The notes under the pieces are model-generated. The model did not search any database. It worked only from the letters and a program-made list of their open reading frames with translations, and had not been told where the DNA came from. 48,572 bases of DNA from Cyanobacteria bacterium UBA6984 (GTDB taxonomy: Bacteria > Cyanobacteriota > Vampirovibrionia > Gastranaerophilales > Gastranaerophilaceae). The stretch spans positions 1 through 48,572 of the forward strand of contig DJYG01000040.1 in NCBI GenBank assembly GCA_002450015.1, given 5' to 3'. A program made the position numbers and the translations under genes. Of the stretch, positions 23,335 to 31,878 are shown one piece after another; position 1 is the stretch's first letter, and each line of letters opens with the position of its first letter.

Positions 23335-24984
23335 ATCATATTCTTGCTTAATTTCTTTACGTTTAACCTTTTTAGTTGCGGTTCTTGGTAAAGGTTCTTT
23401 TGAAATTAAAATAGAAGTCGGACGTTTAAAGTTTGATAATCGTTTTGAATATTCTTTAACCTCTTTAATGATTTCCTTTTCTAAATCGGCATCATTTGGG
23501 TAAGATTTAATCATATCCTCGGTTGGTACAATTTTTATGACAACATCTTCGCTACCGTCTTTTTGACCACCCTTTCTTCTTCCTCCAAATACGCATAATT
23601 CTGCAAATTTAGAGCTTTTTTCCATTACAGCTTCCACTTCTTCAGGAAAAACTTTTTTACCGCCTGATAAAACAATCATGTTTTTAATTCTACCGGTAAT
23701 CCATATAAAGCCATCATCATCAATATTGGCAATATCTCCTGTCCTTAACCAGCCATCACTTGTCATTACATCTGCGGTTAAGTCATCTCTTTTGTAATAA
23801 CCTTTCATTATATTAGGTCCTTTAACTTGTAATTCACCTGTTTCTTTATCAATTCTCGCTTCTACCCCGGGTATAGGACGACCTACCGAACCTAATTTAT
23901 TATGACCTTTAGTATTCAAAGATACTACCGGACTTGCTTCTGACAAGCCATAACCCTCGAATACTTCAATACCAACAGTGTTAAAGAATTTAGCAATATT
24001 AACATCTAAAGGAGCGCCACCTGAAATAAATCCTCTAAACTTGCCACCCATATTCTTTTGTACTGTTTGGAACAACATTCTTCTAACTCTATACCAAGGT
24101 ATAAAAGGTGCTATTTTATATTTGAGTTCAAATAAAAATCTTTTTATAGGTCCGTATTGATTAATTGTAGTATCTAATGTTGCTTTTAACAATTTTAAAA
24201 ACGCAGGTACAACAACCATAAAAGTAATTTTTTTATGTTGAATAATATCGAATAAGTCCTTTGGTTTTAAACTTTTTGAATAATAAATGCTTGTACCTAA
24301 ACTCAAAAAAGTTAAGTAGCCAACTGAAAGTTCAAATAAATGATTCATAGGCAAAATTGAAAGTAGTCTGTCGTTGGTTGTTAACGGAAAACACTCTGAT
24401 ATACTTTCAGTTTGAGTCATAATATTTTTATATGTAATCTGAACTCCTTTAGGCATACCTGTTGTTCCTGACGTATAAATAATAAGTGCAGTTTGGTTTA
24501 AGCTTCTGTGAACCCATTTTTTTCTTGGTTCTGATTGAATTGTATATATACTTTCGTATTCTTTGTTTACACCTTTATCATCAATTAAAATCAGCTCTTC
24601 AATAGAAGAAATAGTTTCTTTTAGCTTTTTACCCATTTCAAAATATGCACTTGATACAAGCAATACCTTTGGAAGACAATCACTCAATATTGAGTCTAAT
24701 TCATATTCAGTAAGTTTTATATCTAAAGGAACAATTGTACCGCCTGCAATTACAATTGAGAAAAATGCAGCGCTCCATTCAGGATTAGATTCTGATAAAA
24801 TTGCTACCTTATCACCTTTTTGAATACCTTTTTCCAACAAATATCCGCCTAATCTTTGTGCAAGAATACTAACTCCTCTGTATGTCATCTCTGACCAACC
24901 AAATTTAGAACGAATACCAAGTGCAGTATTTTCACTTAATTCTTTTGTTTTTTCTTCTAAAAATTGAAGTAAGTTTCTTTTCAT
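23326..24984 (-). CDS. AMP-binding long-chain acyl-CoA synthetase
   Basis: A 552-aa ANL-superfamily enzyme that activates a carboxylic acid, probably a fatty acid, through acyl-AMP to acyl-CoA (or onto a carrier protein). The P-loop-like motif is LIIYTSGTTGMPKGVQ (near 168-183). GYGLSEASPVVS (near 347) is motif A5. GWLRTGDIANIDDDGFIWITG (near 413, hinge after GRIKN) is followed by LSGGKKVFPEEVE, and the C-terminal catalytic Lys lies in PRTATKKVKRKE near the end. The ATG is preceded by AGAGGA. A shorter N-terminus and LSGGKKVFPEEVE are typical of FadD-like or carrier-protein ligase variants. It is monocistronic, convergent with tgt. Chain-length preference is not readable. Confidence 0.9.
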   Translation of the reverse strand: MKRNLLQFLEEKTKELSENTALGIRSKFGWSEMTYRGVSILAQRLGGYLLEKGIQKGDKVAILSESNPEWSAAFFSIVIAGGTIVPLDIKLTEYELDSILSDCLPKVLLVSSAYFEMGKKLKETISSIEELILIDDKGVNKEYESIYTIQSEPRKKWVHRSLNQTALIIYTSGTTGMPKGVQITYKNIMTQTESISECFPLTTNDRLLSILPMNHLFELSVGYLTFLSLGTSIYYSKSLKPKDLFDIIQHKKITFMVVVPAFLKLLKATLDTTINQYGPIKRFLFELKYKIAPFIPWYRVRRMLFQTVQKNMGGKFRGFISGGAPLDVNIAKFFNTVGIEVFEGYGLSEASPVVSLNTKGHNKLGSVGRPIPGVEARIDKETGELQVKGPNIMKGYYKRDDLTADVMTSDGWLRTGDIANIDDDGFIWITGRIKNMIVLSGGKKVFPEEVEAVMEKSSKFAELCVFGGRRKGGQKDGSEDVVIKIVPTEDMIKSYPNDADLEKEIIKEVKEYSKRLSNFKRPTSILISKEPLPRTATKKVKRKEIKQEYDNK

Positions 24985-25099
24985 ACATAAATCCTCTCAT
25001 TGTATCTTTCCAATCAATGATAACAAAAAATACTATTTTATGCAAGCATACGAAATAGCCGTTAAATATAGCATACAGGCTAATATATTAAATTTATGA

Positions 25100-25119
25100 T
25101 TACAAATATAATTTTGTAA
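25100..25119 (+). promoter_or_regulatory. Inverted repeat enclosing the rubrerythrin -10 box
   Basis: TTACAAA and TTTGTAA are perfect seven-base inverted arms on either side of TATAAT (25107-25112), which lies about 22 bases before the start codon. A repressor bound here would cover the -10 element. The size and AT-rich shape recall PerR/Fur boxes, but the sequence is not the consensus. No good -35 element is visible. Confidence 0.5.
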
Positions 25120-25134
25120 AAATAAGGAGTAGTT

Positions 25135-25674
25135 ATGAAATTTACAGGTTCACAAACAGAAAAAAATTTACAAGAAGCTTTTATTGGGGAATCAAAGGCA
25201 AGAAATAAATATACTTTTTACGCTTCAAAAGCAAAAAAAGATGGTTATGAGGTTATAGCAAAAATTTTTGAAGATACTGCAAATAACGAAAAAGAACATG
25301 CCAAAATTTGGTTCAAACTGCTTTGCGGGGGAGAAATATCAGATACATTAACAAATTTAAAAGATGCATCAGAAGGAGAACATTATGAATGGACGACCAT
25401 GTATAAAAATTTTGCTAAAACAGCAAGAGATGAAGGTTTTAATGACATTGCCCTTCTTTTTGATACAATTACGACTATTGAAAAATTCCATAATGAAAGA
25501 TATGATAAACTTATTAAAATTTTAGAAGATGGCACTATTTTTAAATCATCTTCGCCTGTTGTTTGGGAATGCTCAAATTGCGGATTTCAAATTTTAAGCG
25601 AAGTTCCTCCTGAAAAATGTCCGCTTTGTGCCCATTCAAAAAGTTATTTTTTCAAAAAAGAAGATATTTTATAA
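25135..25674 (+). CDS. rbr: Rubrerythrin
   Basis: A 179-aa peroxide-reducing diiron protein. Residues 1-140 form the ferritin-like four-helix domain with iron ligands in AFIGESKARN (Glu19), ANNEKEHAKIW and TTIEKFHNERY. The C-terminal rubredoxin-like domain has CSNCGF and CPLC, the four Cys ligands of a mononuclear iron. Peroxide is reduced with electrons delivered through the C-terminal iron, normally from rubredoxin (a candidate partner is encoded at 5614). Length is slightly under the classic 191 aa. AAGGAG lies seven bases before ATG. Its stop codon abuts the stop of the convergent phospholipase-D-like gene with no space for a terminator. Regulation by peroxide or iron is suggested by the palindrome over the promoter. 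Confidence 0.95.
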   Translation: MKFTGSQTEKNLQEAFIGESKARNKYTFYASKAKKDGYEVIAKIFEDTANNEKEHAKIWFKLLCGGEISDTLTNLKDASEGEHYEWTTMYKNFAKTARDEGFNDIALLFDTITTIEKFHNERYDKLIKILEDGTIFKSSSPVVWECSNCGFQILSEVPPEKCPLCAHSKSYFFKKEDIL

Positions 25675-27492
25675 TCATTTAACAGATTTTGCAGGCAGAG
25701 AACAACCTGAATCTTCAATATCAATTTTACCATCAAAATCATTATCAACACCGTCATGGCAAGAACCAATTGAATCGTGAGATTCACTTGAAACATTTTT
25801 GCTAAGCCATTCTTTTGGAATTTTTTTCCATAAATATAAGAAAAAGTTTTTATAATATTTGACTATTGTCGGGTTTTCAATTATAAGAACATTCTCGTCA
25901 TTTTTGGTATTACCGCTTTTTGATAAATTCATTGAACCTGTTACTAAGTATTTATCATCAATAATTAAACTTTTTGAATGAACTTTACCTGCAAAATTTT
26001 CTGTTTTAACCAATACACCTAATTTTCGCAGAGCCTCATGTGTAGAATATTTATTACTTGCATTTGTTGCATCTAAAATTATTCTTACATCAACCCCACG
26101 TTTATAAGCATCTGCAAGAGCTTGTGAAAGTTTTTTATGCGTAATAATAAACATAGGAATATAGACATATTGCTTAGCATTTTCAATTAATGGAATTAAT
26201 GCAGTATTTATTGCATCGTCTTGCGGAGAAAAATAGACTGATATTATTGAATTGCCTATTAATATATTTTCTTTATTTTTTATGACAGATTTTTTTCTAT
26301 GAAATTTGTTGCTGTATAATTGTTCAAATTCTTCTTCGTATATATTGGCAATTTCAGGAGATTTAATAAATAATATATCATTTGTGTTGAAACCTGATAT
26401 GTCAGATGTACTTAAATTTGCAGAACCTGTTATTACGACCTGTTTATCAACTATTATAAATTTATTATGCATTATTGCACTTTGATAAACTTTATCACCA
26501 TAGTCAGCTTTACTTTCTGATAAAGTTTTGGCAAATTTAAACGTATCTTCATAAAAATTTGTTCCATCAGCTGATACATCATAAACAAAACGCACTGTAA
26601 CCCCACGTTTTATAGCACTTTGTATTGCAGTTGTGACTTCCGGAATATCTGTATAGCCGTACAATGCCATGTCTATTGTATTTTGTGCATTATTAATTTG
26701 CTGCACAAGAGCTACACAATATTCTGTTGTACATTTATTGTGCGGAAGTAAAACCGTTGTCAAATCTGCCAAATATAGTTTTATATTTTCATCTTTTATG
26801 GAAAATTTTTGGGGTTGAATTTTTTTTAATGCTTCTATTTCTTTTTCATACTTGATGTCAAAATTATTTTTCTTTATTGGAAAATTGGCATTTTCACAAA
26901 ACTTGCATCCTTGTGCATTTTTAGGTATTTGATTCTTAGGCAAAATTACCGAATCATGAGCAAGTTGTCCGTATTTACAGTTTAGTCTGTGATATTTATT
27001 ACTTTTATTATTATAAATCCTTAATTGTGAACTTTTTGCAAGCTGAATTTGCTTATCAAAAGATTTTTGATTAAGAGGTTTACCATTCGACAGCGCAAAT
27101 GGTGAATTTTTAATTATTTTATTGTAGTTTTTGCCATTTAAATTAACTATTATGTGATTATTATCAAGCTTTTTATAACTTACATTTTTATCTTCAAGTA
27201 AACTTTGAGCATATTTTTCTGCAAAATAACCTATTGCAAGAGCCGTTTCCTCATCTATATTCATATCTTCAGCATACTTTTTCTGATAATCACTTGTTTT
27301 TGAGGTAAACGTTTCTATATTATCGACAGTAAACTTTTCATTTACTTCAACTTTACCATTTTTGTTTAAATCTAGCGCAATTTGATATGGAGAGTAAACT
27401 TTTATAACTTGTACTGTGTTCTTGTTTAAGAATATACAGCTTGCAAATGTTATAAACAGACAAATTATAATTATTATGCTAAACTTTTTCAT
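25675..27492 (-). CDS. Phospholipase-D-fold protein with calcium-loop motifs, probable lipoprotein
   Basis: A 605-aa exported protein. The N-terminal hydrophobic segment ends in FASC (Cys19), a near-lipobox. An EF-hand-like loop follows at 41-52 (DLNKNGKVEVNE). A Cys/His segment at about 165-200 (YHRLNCKYGQLAHDS, then GCKFCEN) resembles zinc-binding motifs found in exported nucleases. Two HKD motifs then define the PLD catalytic pair: HNKFIIVDKQVVITGSANLS (near 340) and HSKSLIIDDKYLVTGSMNLS (near 503). The C-terminus has a Cys-bracketed Asp-rich loop (CHDGVDNDFDGKIDIEDSGC), like thrombospondin type-3 calcium repeats. The enzyme should cut phosphodiesters (DNA or phospholipid) outside the cytoplasm. 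Nuclease is slightly favoured because of similarity to Nuc-type PLD pairs. It overlaps the YdjC gene by 14 bases. Confidence 0.85.
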   Translation of the reverse strand: MKKFSIIIIICLFITFASCIFLNKNTVQVIKVYSPYQIALDLNKNGKVEVNEKFTVDNIETFTSKTSDYQKKYAEDMNIDEETALAIGYFAEKYAQSLLEDKNVSYKKLDNNHIIVNLNGKNYNKIIKNSPFALSNGKPLNQKSFDKQIQLAKSSQLRIYNNKSNKYHRLNCKYGQLAHDSVILPKNQIPKNAQGCKFCENANFPIKKNNFDIKYEKEIEALKKIQPQKFSIKDENIKLYLADLTTVLLPHNKCTTEYCVALVQQINNAQNTIDMALYGYTDIPEVTTAIQSAIKRGVTVRFVYDVSADGTNFYEDTFKFAKTLSESKADYGDKVYQSAIMHNKFIIVDKQVVITGSANLSTSDISGFNTNDILFIKSPEIANIYEEEFEQLYSNKFHRKKSVIKNKENILIGNSIISVYFSPQDDAINTALIPLIENAKQYVYIPMFIITHKKLSQALADAYKRGVDVRIILDATNASNKYSTHEALRKLGVLVKTENFAGKVHSKSLIIDDKYLVTGSMNLSKSGNTKNDENVLIIENPTIVKYYKNFFLYLWKKIPKEWLSKNVSSESHDSIGSCHDGVDNDFDGKIDIEDSGCSLPAKSVK

Positions 27493-28342
27493 AATTTTGT
27501 TCTACAAGTTGTTTATATGTCGTAAATTCAAAACCATAATTTTCTATTTTAAATTTCATATCTTGATTTTGAGTTATATTATATTCAGACATTTTTTCGG
27601 AATAATAAGGGTGAATTAAAGATTCTACCAGAATATTTTCTTCATTTTTGAACACCCTCAATCCATTTTCAACAGTATTGTTATCCATCATGCCGGTATA
27701 ACTTACACCAACCAGATAATCATTCGTCTTTAAATTTGGATAAAGCTCTAAAGTTTTTTTGTTTTTTATTGAAAAACTATTCAAAAGAGCAACTTTTATT
27801 TGGTTAACCGGATATTTTAAATTAATATGTTTACTTATATCAGGAGTGATGTACGGTCTTTCATATTGAGTTCTTACGTACGGAATATTATATTCTTGAG
27901 CAAGCTTGCAAGTTAGTTCAAAGATATTGGGAATACCATGAGTATGCACATGAGAGTCTATATGCGCAGGATTTAAATATTCTTTAATCTTTTCAATTTG
28001 CAATCTTAATTCTATTTCTAACTGTTCGATAAAATCTTTTTTATAGGATTTTGATAATAATTGCGTATAACTATTGTTAAAATAACCGTTTTTATCCGCA
28101 AGCAATGGTATTTTATCAGGATTTGCCAATGATTTGCCTTCAATTATATTTAAGTGAACACCAATACATAAATCAGGATATTCAGGTATAATCTCATTTA
28201 CGACCGAAAAAAAAGTTTCACCGTTTGCACAAAGGCTTGCAGATTTAATTATTCCGCTATTATAACCATCAATAACACCCTTGTTAATATTATTTGATAA
28301 TCCTAAATCATCAGCATTCAATATAAATTTTTTATTAGCCAT
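27479..28342 (-). CDS. YdjC/ChbG-family carbohydrate deacetylase (HpnK-like)
   Basis: A 287-aa protein from ATG 28342 (MANKKFILNADDLGLS); a GTG at 28351 is an alternative start, and no clear ribosome-binding site decides. NADDLGLS at the N-terminus supplies the metal-binding Asp, HLNIIEGK (near 65) and HIDSHVHTHGIPN (near 121-133) supply the His ligands. These define the YdjC family, which removes acetyl groups from N-acetylated sugars such as diacetylchitobiose or from hopanoid and lipid-linked sugars. No chitobiose transport gene is near; a divergent GtrB-like transferase starts 69 bases away, which favours a role in surface glycan or lipid-linked sugar modification. It overlaps the PLD-like gene downstream by 14 bases. 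Confidence 0.88.
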   Translation of the reverse strand: MANKKFILNADDLGLSNNINKGVIDGYNSGIIKSASLCANGETFFSVVNEIIPEYPDLCIGVHLNIIEGKSLANPDKIPLLADKNGYFNNSYTQLLSKSYKKDFIEQLEIELRLQIEKIKEYLNPAHIDSHVHTHGIPNIFELTCKLAQEYNIPYVRTQYERPYITPDISKHINLKYPVNQIKVALLNSFSIKNKKTLELYPNLKTNDYLVGVSYTGMMDNNTVENGLRVFKNEENILVESLIHPYYSEKMSEYNITQNQDMKFKIENYGFEFTTYKQLVEQNYEKV

Positions 28343-28411
28343 AAATTTCACTTGCCCTTTATCATCAATTATTATAATATAAAAATATAATATTAACCAA
28401 AAAGGAATTTT

Positions 28412-29365
28412 ATGAAAAAACCAACTTTAGCTATTACAGTTCCATGTTATAATGAGGAATTGTGCGTTGAAAGTACAGTAAACAGTCTAATTGAAGTACT
28501 AAGAGATTTAATGGCAAAGGATAAAATTAACCCTGATAGTTTTATTTATCTGGTTGATGACGGTTCAAAAGACAGAACTTGGGAGATAATTTCACGTTTG
28601 CACGAAAAAAATAATCTTGTAAAAGGTGCAAAGTTTATAAAAAATTTCGGAAATCAAAAAGCGCATATTGCGGCTCTTTTAGGTGTTAGAGAACTTGGAT
28701 GTGATTGCGCGGTTTCAATCGATGCAGATTTACAACAAGACCAATGGGCTATTGAAAAATTTATTGATAAATATATGGAAGGTGCTGATATTGTTTCAGG
28801 TATCAGAAATAGCCGAGATACTGATTCGTTTTTAAAAAAGACAACCGCACTTTGTTTTTATAAACTCATGAATTTATTGGGCGTAAAAATACCTGTTAAC
28901 CAAAGTGATTACAGACTGGTTAGCAAAAAAACGCTGGATATACTATCCCAATATCCTGAAAAACAAGTGTTTTTAAGAGGATTTTTTAACGAAATAGGAT
29001 TAAAAAATGAAATAGTAAATTTTGATGTAAAACCAAGACTATATGGAGAATCAAAATTTAATTATATGACATTAATCGGTCTTGCGCTAAATGGAATAAC
29101 TTCCTTTAGCATAACTCCATTAAGAATAATTGCTGTTTTAGGATTTTTTATGGCACTATTCGCATTTGGATTAGGCGTGCATGTTTTAATAGAAAAATAT
29201 ATTATACATAACACTCCGGCAGGTTGGGCAACAATTGTTGTCTTGATGGCATTTTTTGGAGGTTTACAATTATTCTGCATGGGTATTATTGGCGAATATT
29301 TAGGACAAGTTTATCGTGAAGTAAAAGCTCGCCCGAGATACATTATTGAAAAAGAATTAAGATAA
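28412..29365 (+). CDS. GT2 polyprenyl-phosphate glycosyltransferase (GtrB/DPM1-like)
   Basis: A 317-aa enzyme with a cytoplasmic GT-A domain and two C-terminal membrane helices (about 233-257 and 272-297). TVPCYNEELCVE (near 9), YLVDDGSKDRTWEII (near 47-61), the metal site SIDADLQQDQWAIEKF (near 105-120) and the GESKFNY segment before the first helix are all typical. It loads a sugar from a nucleotide donor onto undecaprenyl phosphate at the inner face of the membrane. The lipid-linked sugar is what GT-C transferases consume, and five such proteins are in this window. AAGGAA precedes the ATG by eight bases. Which sugar (glucose, mannose, GlcNAc or aminoarabinose) cannot be told. Confidence 0.9.
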   Translation: MKKPTLAITVPCYNEELCVESTVNSLIEVLRDLMAKDKINPDSFIYLVDDGSKDRTWEIISRLHEKNNLVKGAKFIKNFGNQKAHIAALLGVRELGCDCAVSIDADLQQDQWAIEKFIDKYMEGADIVSGIRNSRDTDSFLKKTTALCFYKLMNLLGVKIPVNQSDYRLVSKKTLDILSQYPEKQVFLRGFFNEIGLKNEIVNFDVKPRLYGESKFNYMTLIGLALNGITSFSITPLRIIAVLGFFMALFAFGLGVHVLIEKYIIHNTPAGWATIVVLMAFFGGLQLFCMGIIGEYLGQVYREVKARPRYIIEKELR

Positions 29366-29375
29366 TAATAAACAA

Positions 29376-29402
29376 AATAAAAAAGCGGTCTTTTGACCGC
29401 TT
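29376..29402 (-). terminator. Terminator hairpin, best oriented for minus-strand transcripts
   Basis: AAGCGGTC and GACCGCTT form a perfect stem with a TTTT loop. The T tract follows on the minus strand (TTTTTTATTTTG), serving the ribbon-helix-helix gene and the operon upstream of it. It may also help to end the plus-strand GtrB-like transcript. Confidence 0.75.
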
Positions 29403-29496
29403 AAAAACTAACTTACTTAATTTACCTTTTCCTTTTTCCCTAAATGTTTCGTCAAGCTTTATGTGCTTGTTCAAAAAATCTTTTTTAAACTTACAA

Positions 29497-29715
29497 CTAG
29501 CCAAGTAATGCTTCTAAAATTTGAGCATTTTTGTTGTATGTTTTCGAATTTTGATTGTTTCTTGCAATATATGTTCTTAATGCTTCTGCAATAAGCTCAG
29601 AACGAGAGCGGTTTTCAATTGCTGCAATTGCATCTATTTGTTTTAAGAATTCTTCAGGCATTGCAATCAAAACTTTTGCTGAATTATTTTTTATTGAATT
29701 AGTTGCGATTGACAT
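29497..29715 (-). CDS. Ribbon-helix-helix (CopG/MetJ-Arc) DNA-binding protein
   Basis: The start is placed at ATG 29715 because GAGGAG lies about eight bases upstream; a longer frame from 29838 adds 41 implausible basic residues and would bury that site. The 72-aa product has AKVLIAMPEEFLKQIDAIA (about residues 14-32), the beta strand and first helix of a CopG-type fold, then ENRSRSELIAEALRTYIARN, the second helix with the conserved RS-x-L-I. It should act as a dimer, gripping the DNA major groove with the beta strands. No toxin gene is adjacent, so a stand-alone regulator is more likely than an antitoxin. It follows the acsC-like gene by 100 bases; its targets are unknown. Confidence 0.85.
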   Translation of the reverse strand: MSIATNSIKNNSAKVLIAMPEEFLKQIDAIAAIENRSRSELIAEALRTYIARNNQNSKTYNKNAQILEALLG

Positions 29716-29815
29716 TTGATGAACTCCTCTGAAACTTTGATTTATCTCTCGTACTTTTTTAAAGTTTTTTTTTACAAAAAAATTGCTTTTTTTATTGAAT
29801 ATTAATTTACAAAAC

Positions 29816-30982
29816 TTAATAATCTTTTGTTCGCTCAAGCACTAACTCTTTTACAAAATCTTTCAAAAGATATGCTTCGTTTGTACCAACACAAATTTCA
29901 AAATTCGGGATTGCATCTTGTAGTTCTTTTTGCATGTGTGAAAGCAAACCTGGAATATATATTTTTTTATATTTTACCTTATCATAAAGTCCTGAATTTT
30001 CTACTGCTTTTGCTACAATTTTTGCCGTAAATTTTTCTGCTGACCACGCTGTGAGAACACTCATACCCTCTGACGGTGTAACTATTAGATATGTACCAAC
30101 ATCAAGTGATTCAAGCTCATTTGCAACAGCAAAATAGGTTAGAGCAAAATTTGTCGTTAAAAATATTATTGAATTTTCATCTGGATTATTAAATTCATAA
30201 ACTTTAGGTTCAATTTGTAGTGGCTGCTGCGGGTCAGTAAAAATATTTTGTCTTAAAGTCACAAGAGAAGAAAAGATAGCCTCATCAAAATCTTCAAAAA
30301 CTAACATGTTTGCATATTTACAAATGTAATAAGATGCTTTTGCGCATAAATCATATAAATTTTCCTGATGAGCAAAATAAACATAAGTTGGAGCGGAAAA
30401 CTCCTCAGATTTTGTTTTAATTGCAGTTCTTCTTATAAGAGTTAATTTTTCAACATTTTTAGAAAAACTATTTTCATTTACTATACACAAATTATCAGGT
30501 AAATTTGTTATCACAGATATACCTTCATTTTCAGCTTTTTGAATAATTTCAGGTGTAATATTTGAGCCTTTAAACAAAATAACATCTATTTTAAATTTTT
30601 GGTTAACTCTTGAAATCTCAAAATTTAATACTCTTTCAAATTTTTCTTTAAATTCTCCATTATCCGTATCTATAACAACACAAAAAGCCGTTTTATTCAA
30701 AAATGTTTTATCGTGCCTAAATAAAACTTCTTCACCACCAATAACCGTTTTATGATTAACACCCAAAATAATTTCTTTTTGAGGTTTTTTCATAGTATCT
30801 TCAATTAATAATTTTAATTCATCAGGAGCATAAGGACAAAGTTCCATCTCTGTCAAGCCTTTTGCTAATTTTAAAGCATAAGCCATGCATGTTGGGAAAC
30901 CACATCTTTTGCAATTAGAATTTTCAGCTTTTTTAGACGCAGGAAGATATTTAAATACTTGTAAACCAGATATTTCAGCCAT
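29816..30982 (-). CDS. acsC: Corrinoid iron-sulfur protein large subunit (AcsC/CdhE-like)
   Basis: A 388-aa homologue of the gamma subunit of CODH/acetyl-CoA synthase. The N-terminal [4Fe-4S] motif is Cys24, Cys27, Cys32 and Cys49 (C-x2-C-x4-C-x16-C, within SNCKRCGFPTCMAYALKLAK). A TIM-barrel region follows, and the C-terminal corrinoid-binding domain shows SVLTAWSAEKFTAKIV and YIPGLLSHMQKELQDAI. In acetogens it carries a methyl group on cobalamin between methyltetrahydrofolate and acetyl-CoA synthase. It is shorter than the usual 440-450 aa, with the loss apparently in the barrel region. AcsD is directly upstream (2-base gap), but no acsA, acsB or acsE is in the window. It may serve another methyl transfer such as methionine synthesis. 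Homology is clear, role open. Confidence 0.88.
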   Translation of the reverse strand: MAEISGLQVFKYLPASKKAENSNCKRCGFPTCMAYALKLAKGLTEMELCPYAPDELKLLIEDTMKKPQKEIILGVNHKTVIGGEEVLFRHDKTFLNKTAFCVVIDTDNGEFKEKFERVLNFEISRVNQKFKIDVILFKGSNITPEIIQKAENEGISVITNLPDNLCIVNENSFSKNVEKLTLIRRTAIKTKSEEFSAPTYVYFAHQENLYDLCAKASYYICKYANMLVFEDFDEAIFSSLVTLRQNIFTDPQQPLQIEPKVYEFNNPDENSIIFLTTNFALTYFAVANELESLDVGTYLIVTPSEGMSVLTAWSAEKFTAKIVAKAVENSGLYDKVKYKKIYIPGLLSHMQKELQDAIPNFEICVGTNEAYLLKDFVKELVLERTKDY

Positions 30983-30984
30983 TA

Positions 30985-31878
30985 TTAAATAAGTCCTTTC
31001 AATGTTTCAACACTTTTAGGATGATTTAAAACAACAATATTTGCACCGGCTGCACTAATAGCAGATGCCGCGGCAACTTCAAACATAACAGCACGTTCAT
31101 CAAGTTTACCCCAACTGGCAGAAAACTCGTCAGACTTTGTTTCTTTTGTTTTAAATGTTTCTTCTCCAACGAATGCAATTATTGGCATGTTTAACATTGT
31201 ATCACCGTCAAAACCGGCTAGTTTAATTCTTTCCATTATGCTATATCCGTATTCTAATCCGTAACCAAGTCCGCCCATATCGGTATCTATTAATATTTTA
31301 TCAGGAGAAAGTCCCATCTCTGTACTTAAAATATTCATTTCTTTTGCAAGATTGATATCAATTGGTGTTCTTATAACAAGAACATGATTACCACGTATAA
31401 CGTGCGGAACAATATTTTTATACGTTTTTTCCTCCGCAAATGCAATTATTGCTTCTCTGTCAAGTATTTCAATTAATTTTGGCAAAAGAACCACATCAAT
31501 ATCTGATTTATTTATACCTCTTATCATCAATGGCTTTTTTACATGAGGTAATATTTTTTTTAACAAATTTTGAGCTTTTGGAATATCATTTAAATTTTCA
31601 TTAATGTTAAACTTTAATCCTAAAATATCGCAAGACGTATTCTGAGCTTTTTCAACAATTTCCAGCGTTTCACCATGAAACTCTCTTTTTATAACATCTG
31701 AAATATTTTCAGTATCAAAAATATTCAATTCCAAAGCATACAAAGGCTTTGCAGAATTTAAATTTTCTGTCAAATAATGAAATGAAGAATCACCACCAAT
31801 TTTCAACCCATTAAGGCAAACCGTTCTTATAGGTTGTTTTATTTCAAACTTTGCATAATTAAACGTCTGCTCGGGCAT
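30985..31878 (-). CDS. acsD: Corrinoid iron-sulfur protein small subunit (AcsD/CdhD-like)
   Basis: A 297-aa TIM-barrel protein. TDMGGLGYGLEYGYSIMERI (about residues 199-218) and the C-terminal DERAVMFEVAAASAISAAGA with NIVVLNHP are strong signatures of the delta subunit of CODH/ACS and of the methyl-accepting corrinoid protein. LEIVEKAQNTSCDILGLKF and PLMIRGINKSD lie in the barrel. With AcsC it forms the heterodimer that holds cobalamin. It is a little shorter than typical (about 310 aa) and has no cofactor-binding cysteines, as expected. The gene begins inside the end of ftsH (20-base overlap) and is followed by acsC after 2 bases. Partner enzymes for a Wood-Ljungdahl pathway are not seen here. 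Confidence 0.9.
   Translation of the reverse strand: MPEQTFNYAKFEIKQPIRTVCLNGLKIGGDSSFHYLTENLNSAKPLYALELNIFDTENISDVIKREFHGETLEIVEKAQNTSCDILGLKFNINENLNDIPKAQNLLKKILPHVKKPLMIRGINKSDIDVVLLPKLIEILDREAIIAFAEEKTYKNIVPHVIRGNHVLVIRTPIDINLAKEMNILSTEMGLSPDKILIDTDMGGLGYGLEYGYSIMERIKLAGFDGDTMLNMPIIAFVGEETFKTKETKSDEFSASWGKLDERAVMFEVAAASAISAAGANIVVLNHPKSVETLKGLI

Noticed and set aside
29497..29715. Toxin-antitoxin module with the CopG-like protein as antitoxin
   Set aside because: No small toxin-like gene lies beside it; the flanking genes are acsC and a convergent glycosyltransferase.
29497..29838. Ribbon-helix-helix protein with a 41-residue N-terminal extension
   Set aside because: A strong GAGGAG precedes the internal ATG at 29715, and the extension is Lys/Phe/Asn-rich AT-bias sequence.
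29816..31878. A complete Wood-Ljungdahl acetyl-CoA pathway
   Set aside because: Only the two corrinoid-protein subunits are present; CODH, ACS and the methyltransferase are not in the window.
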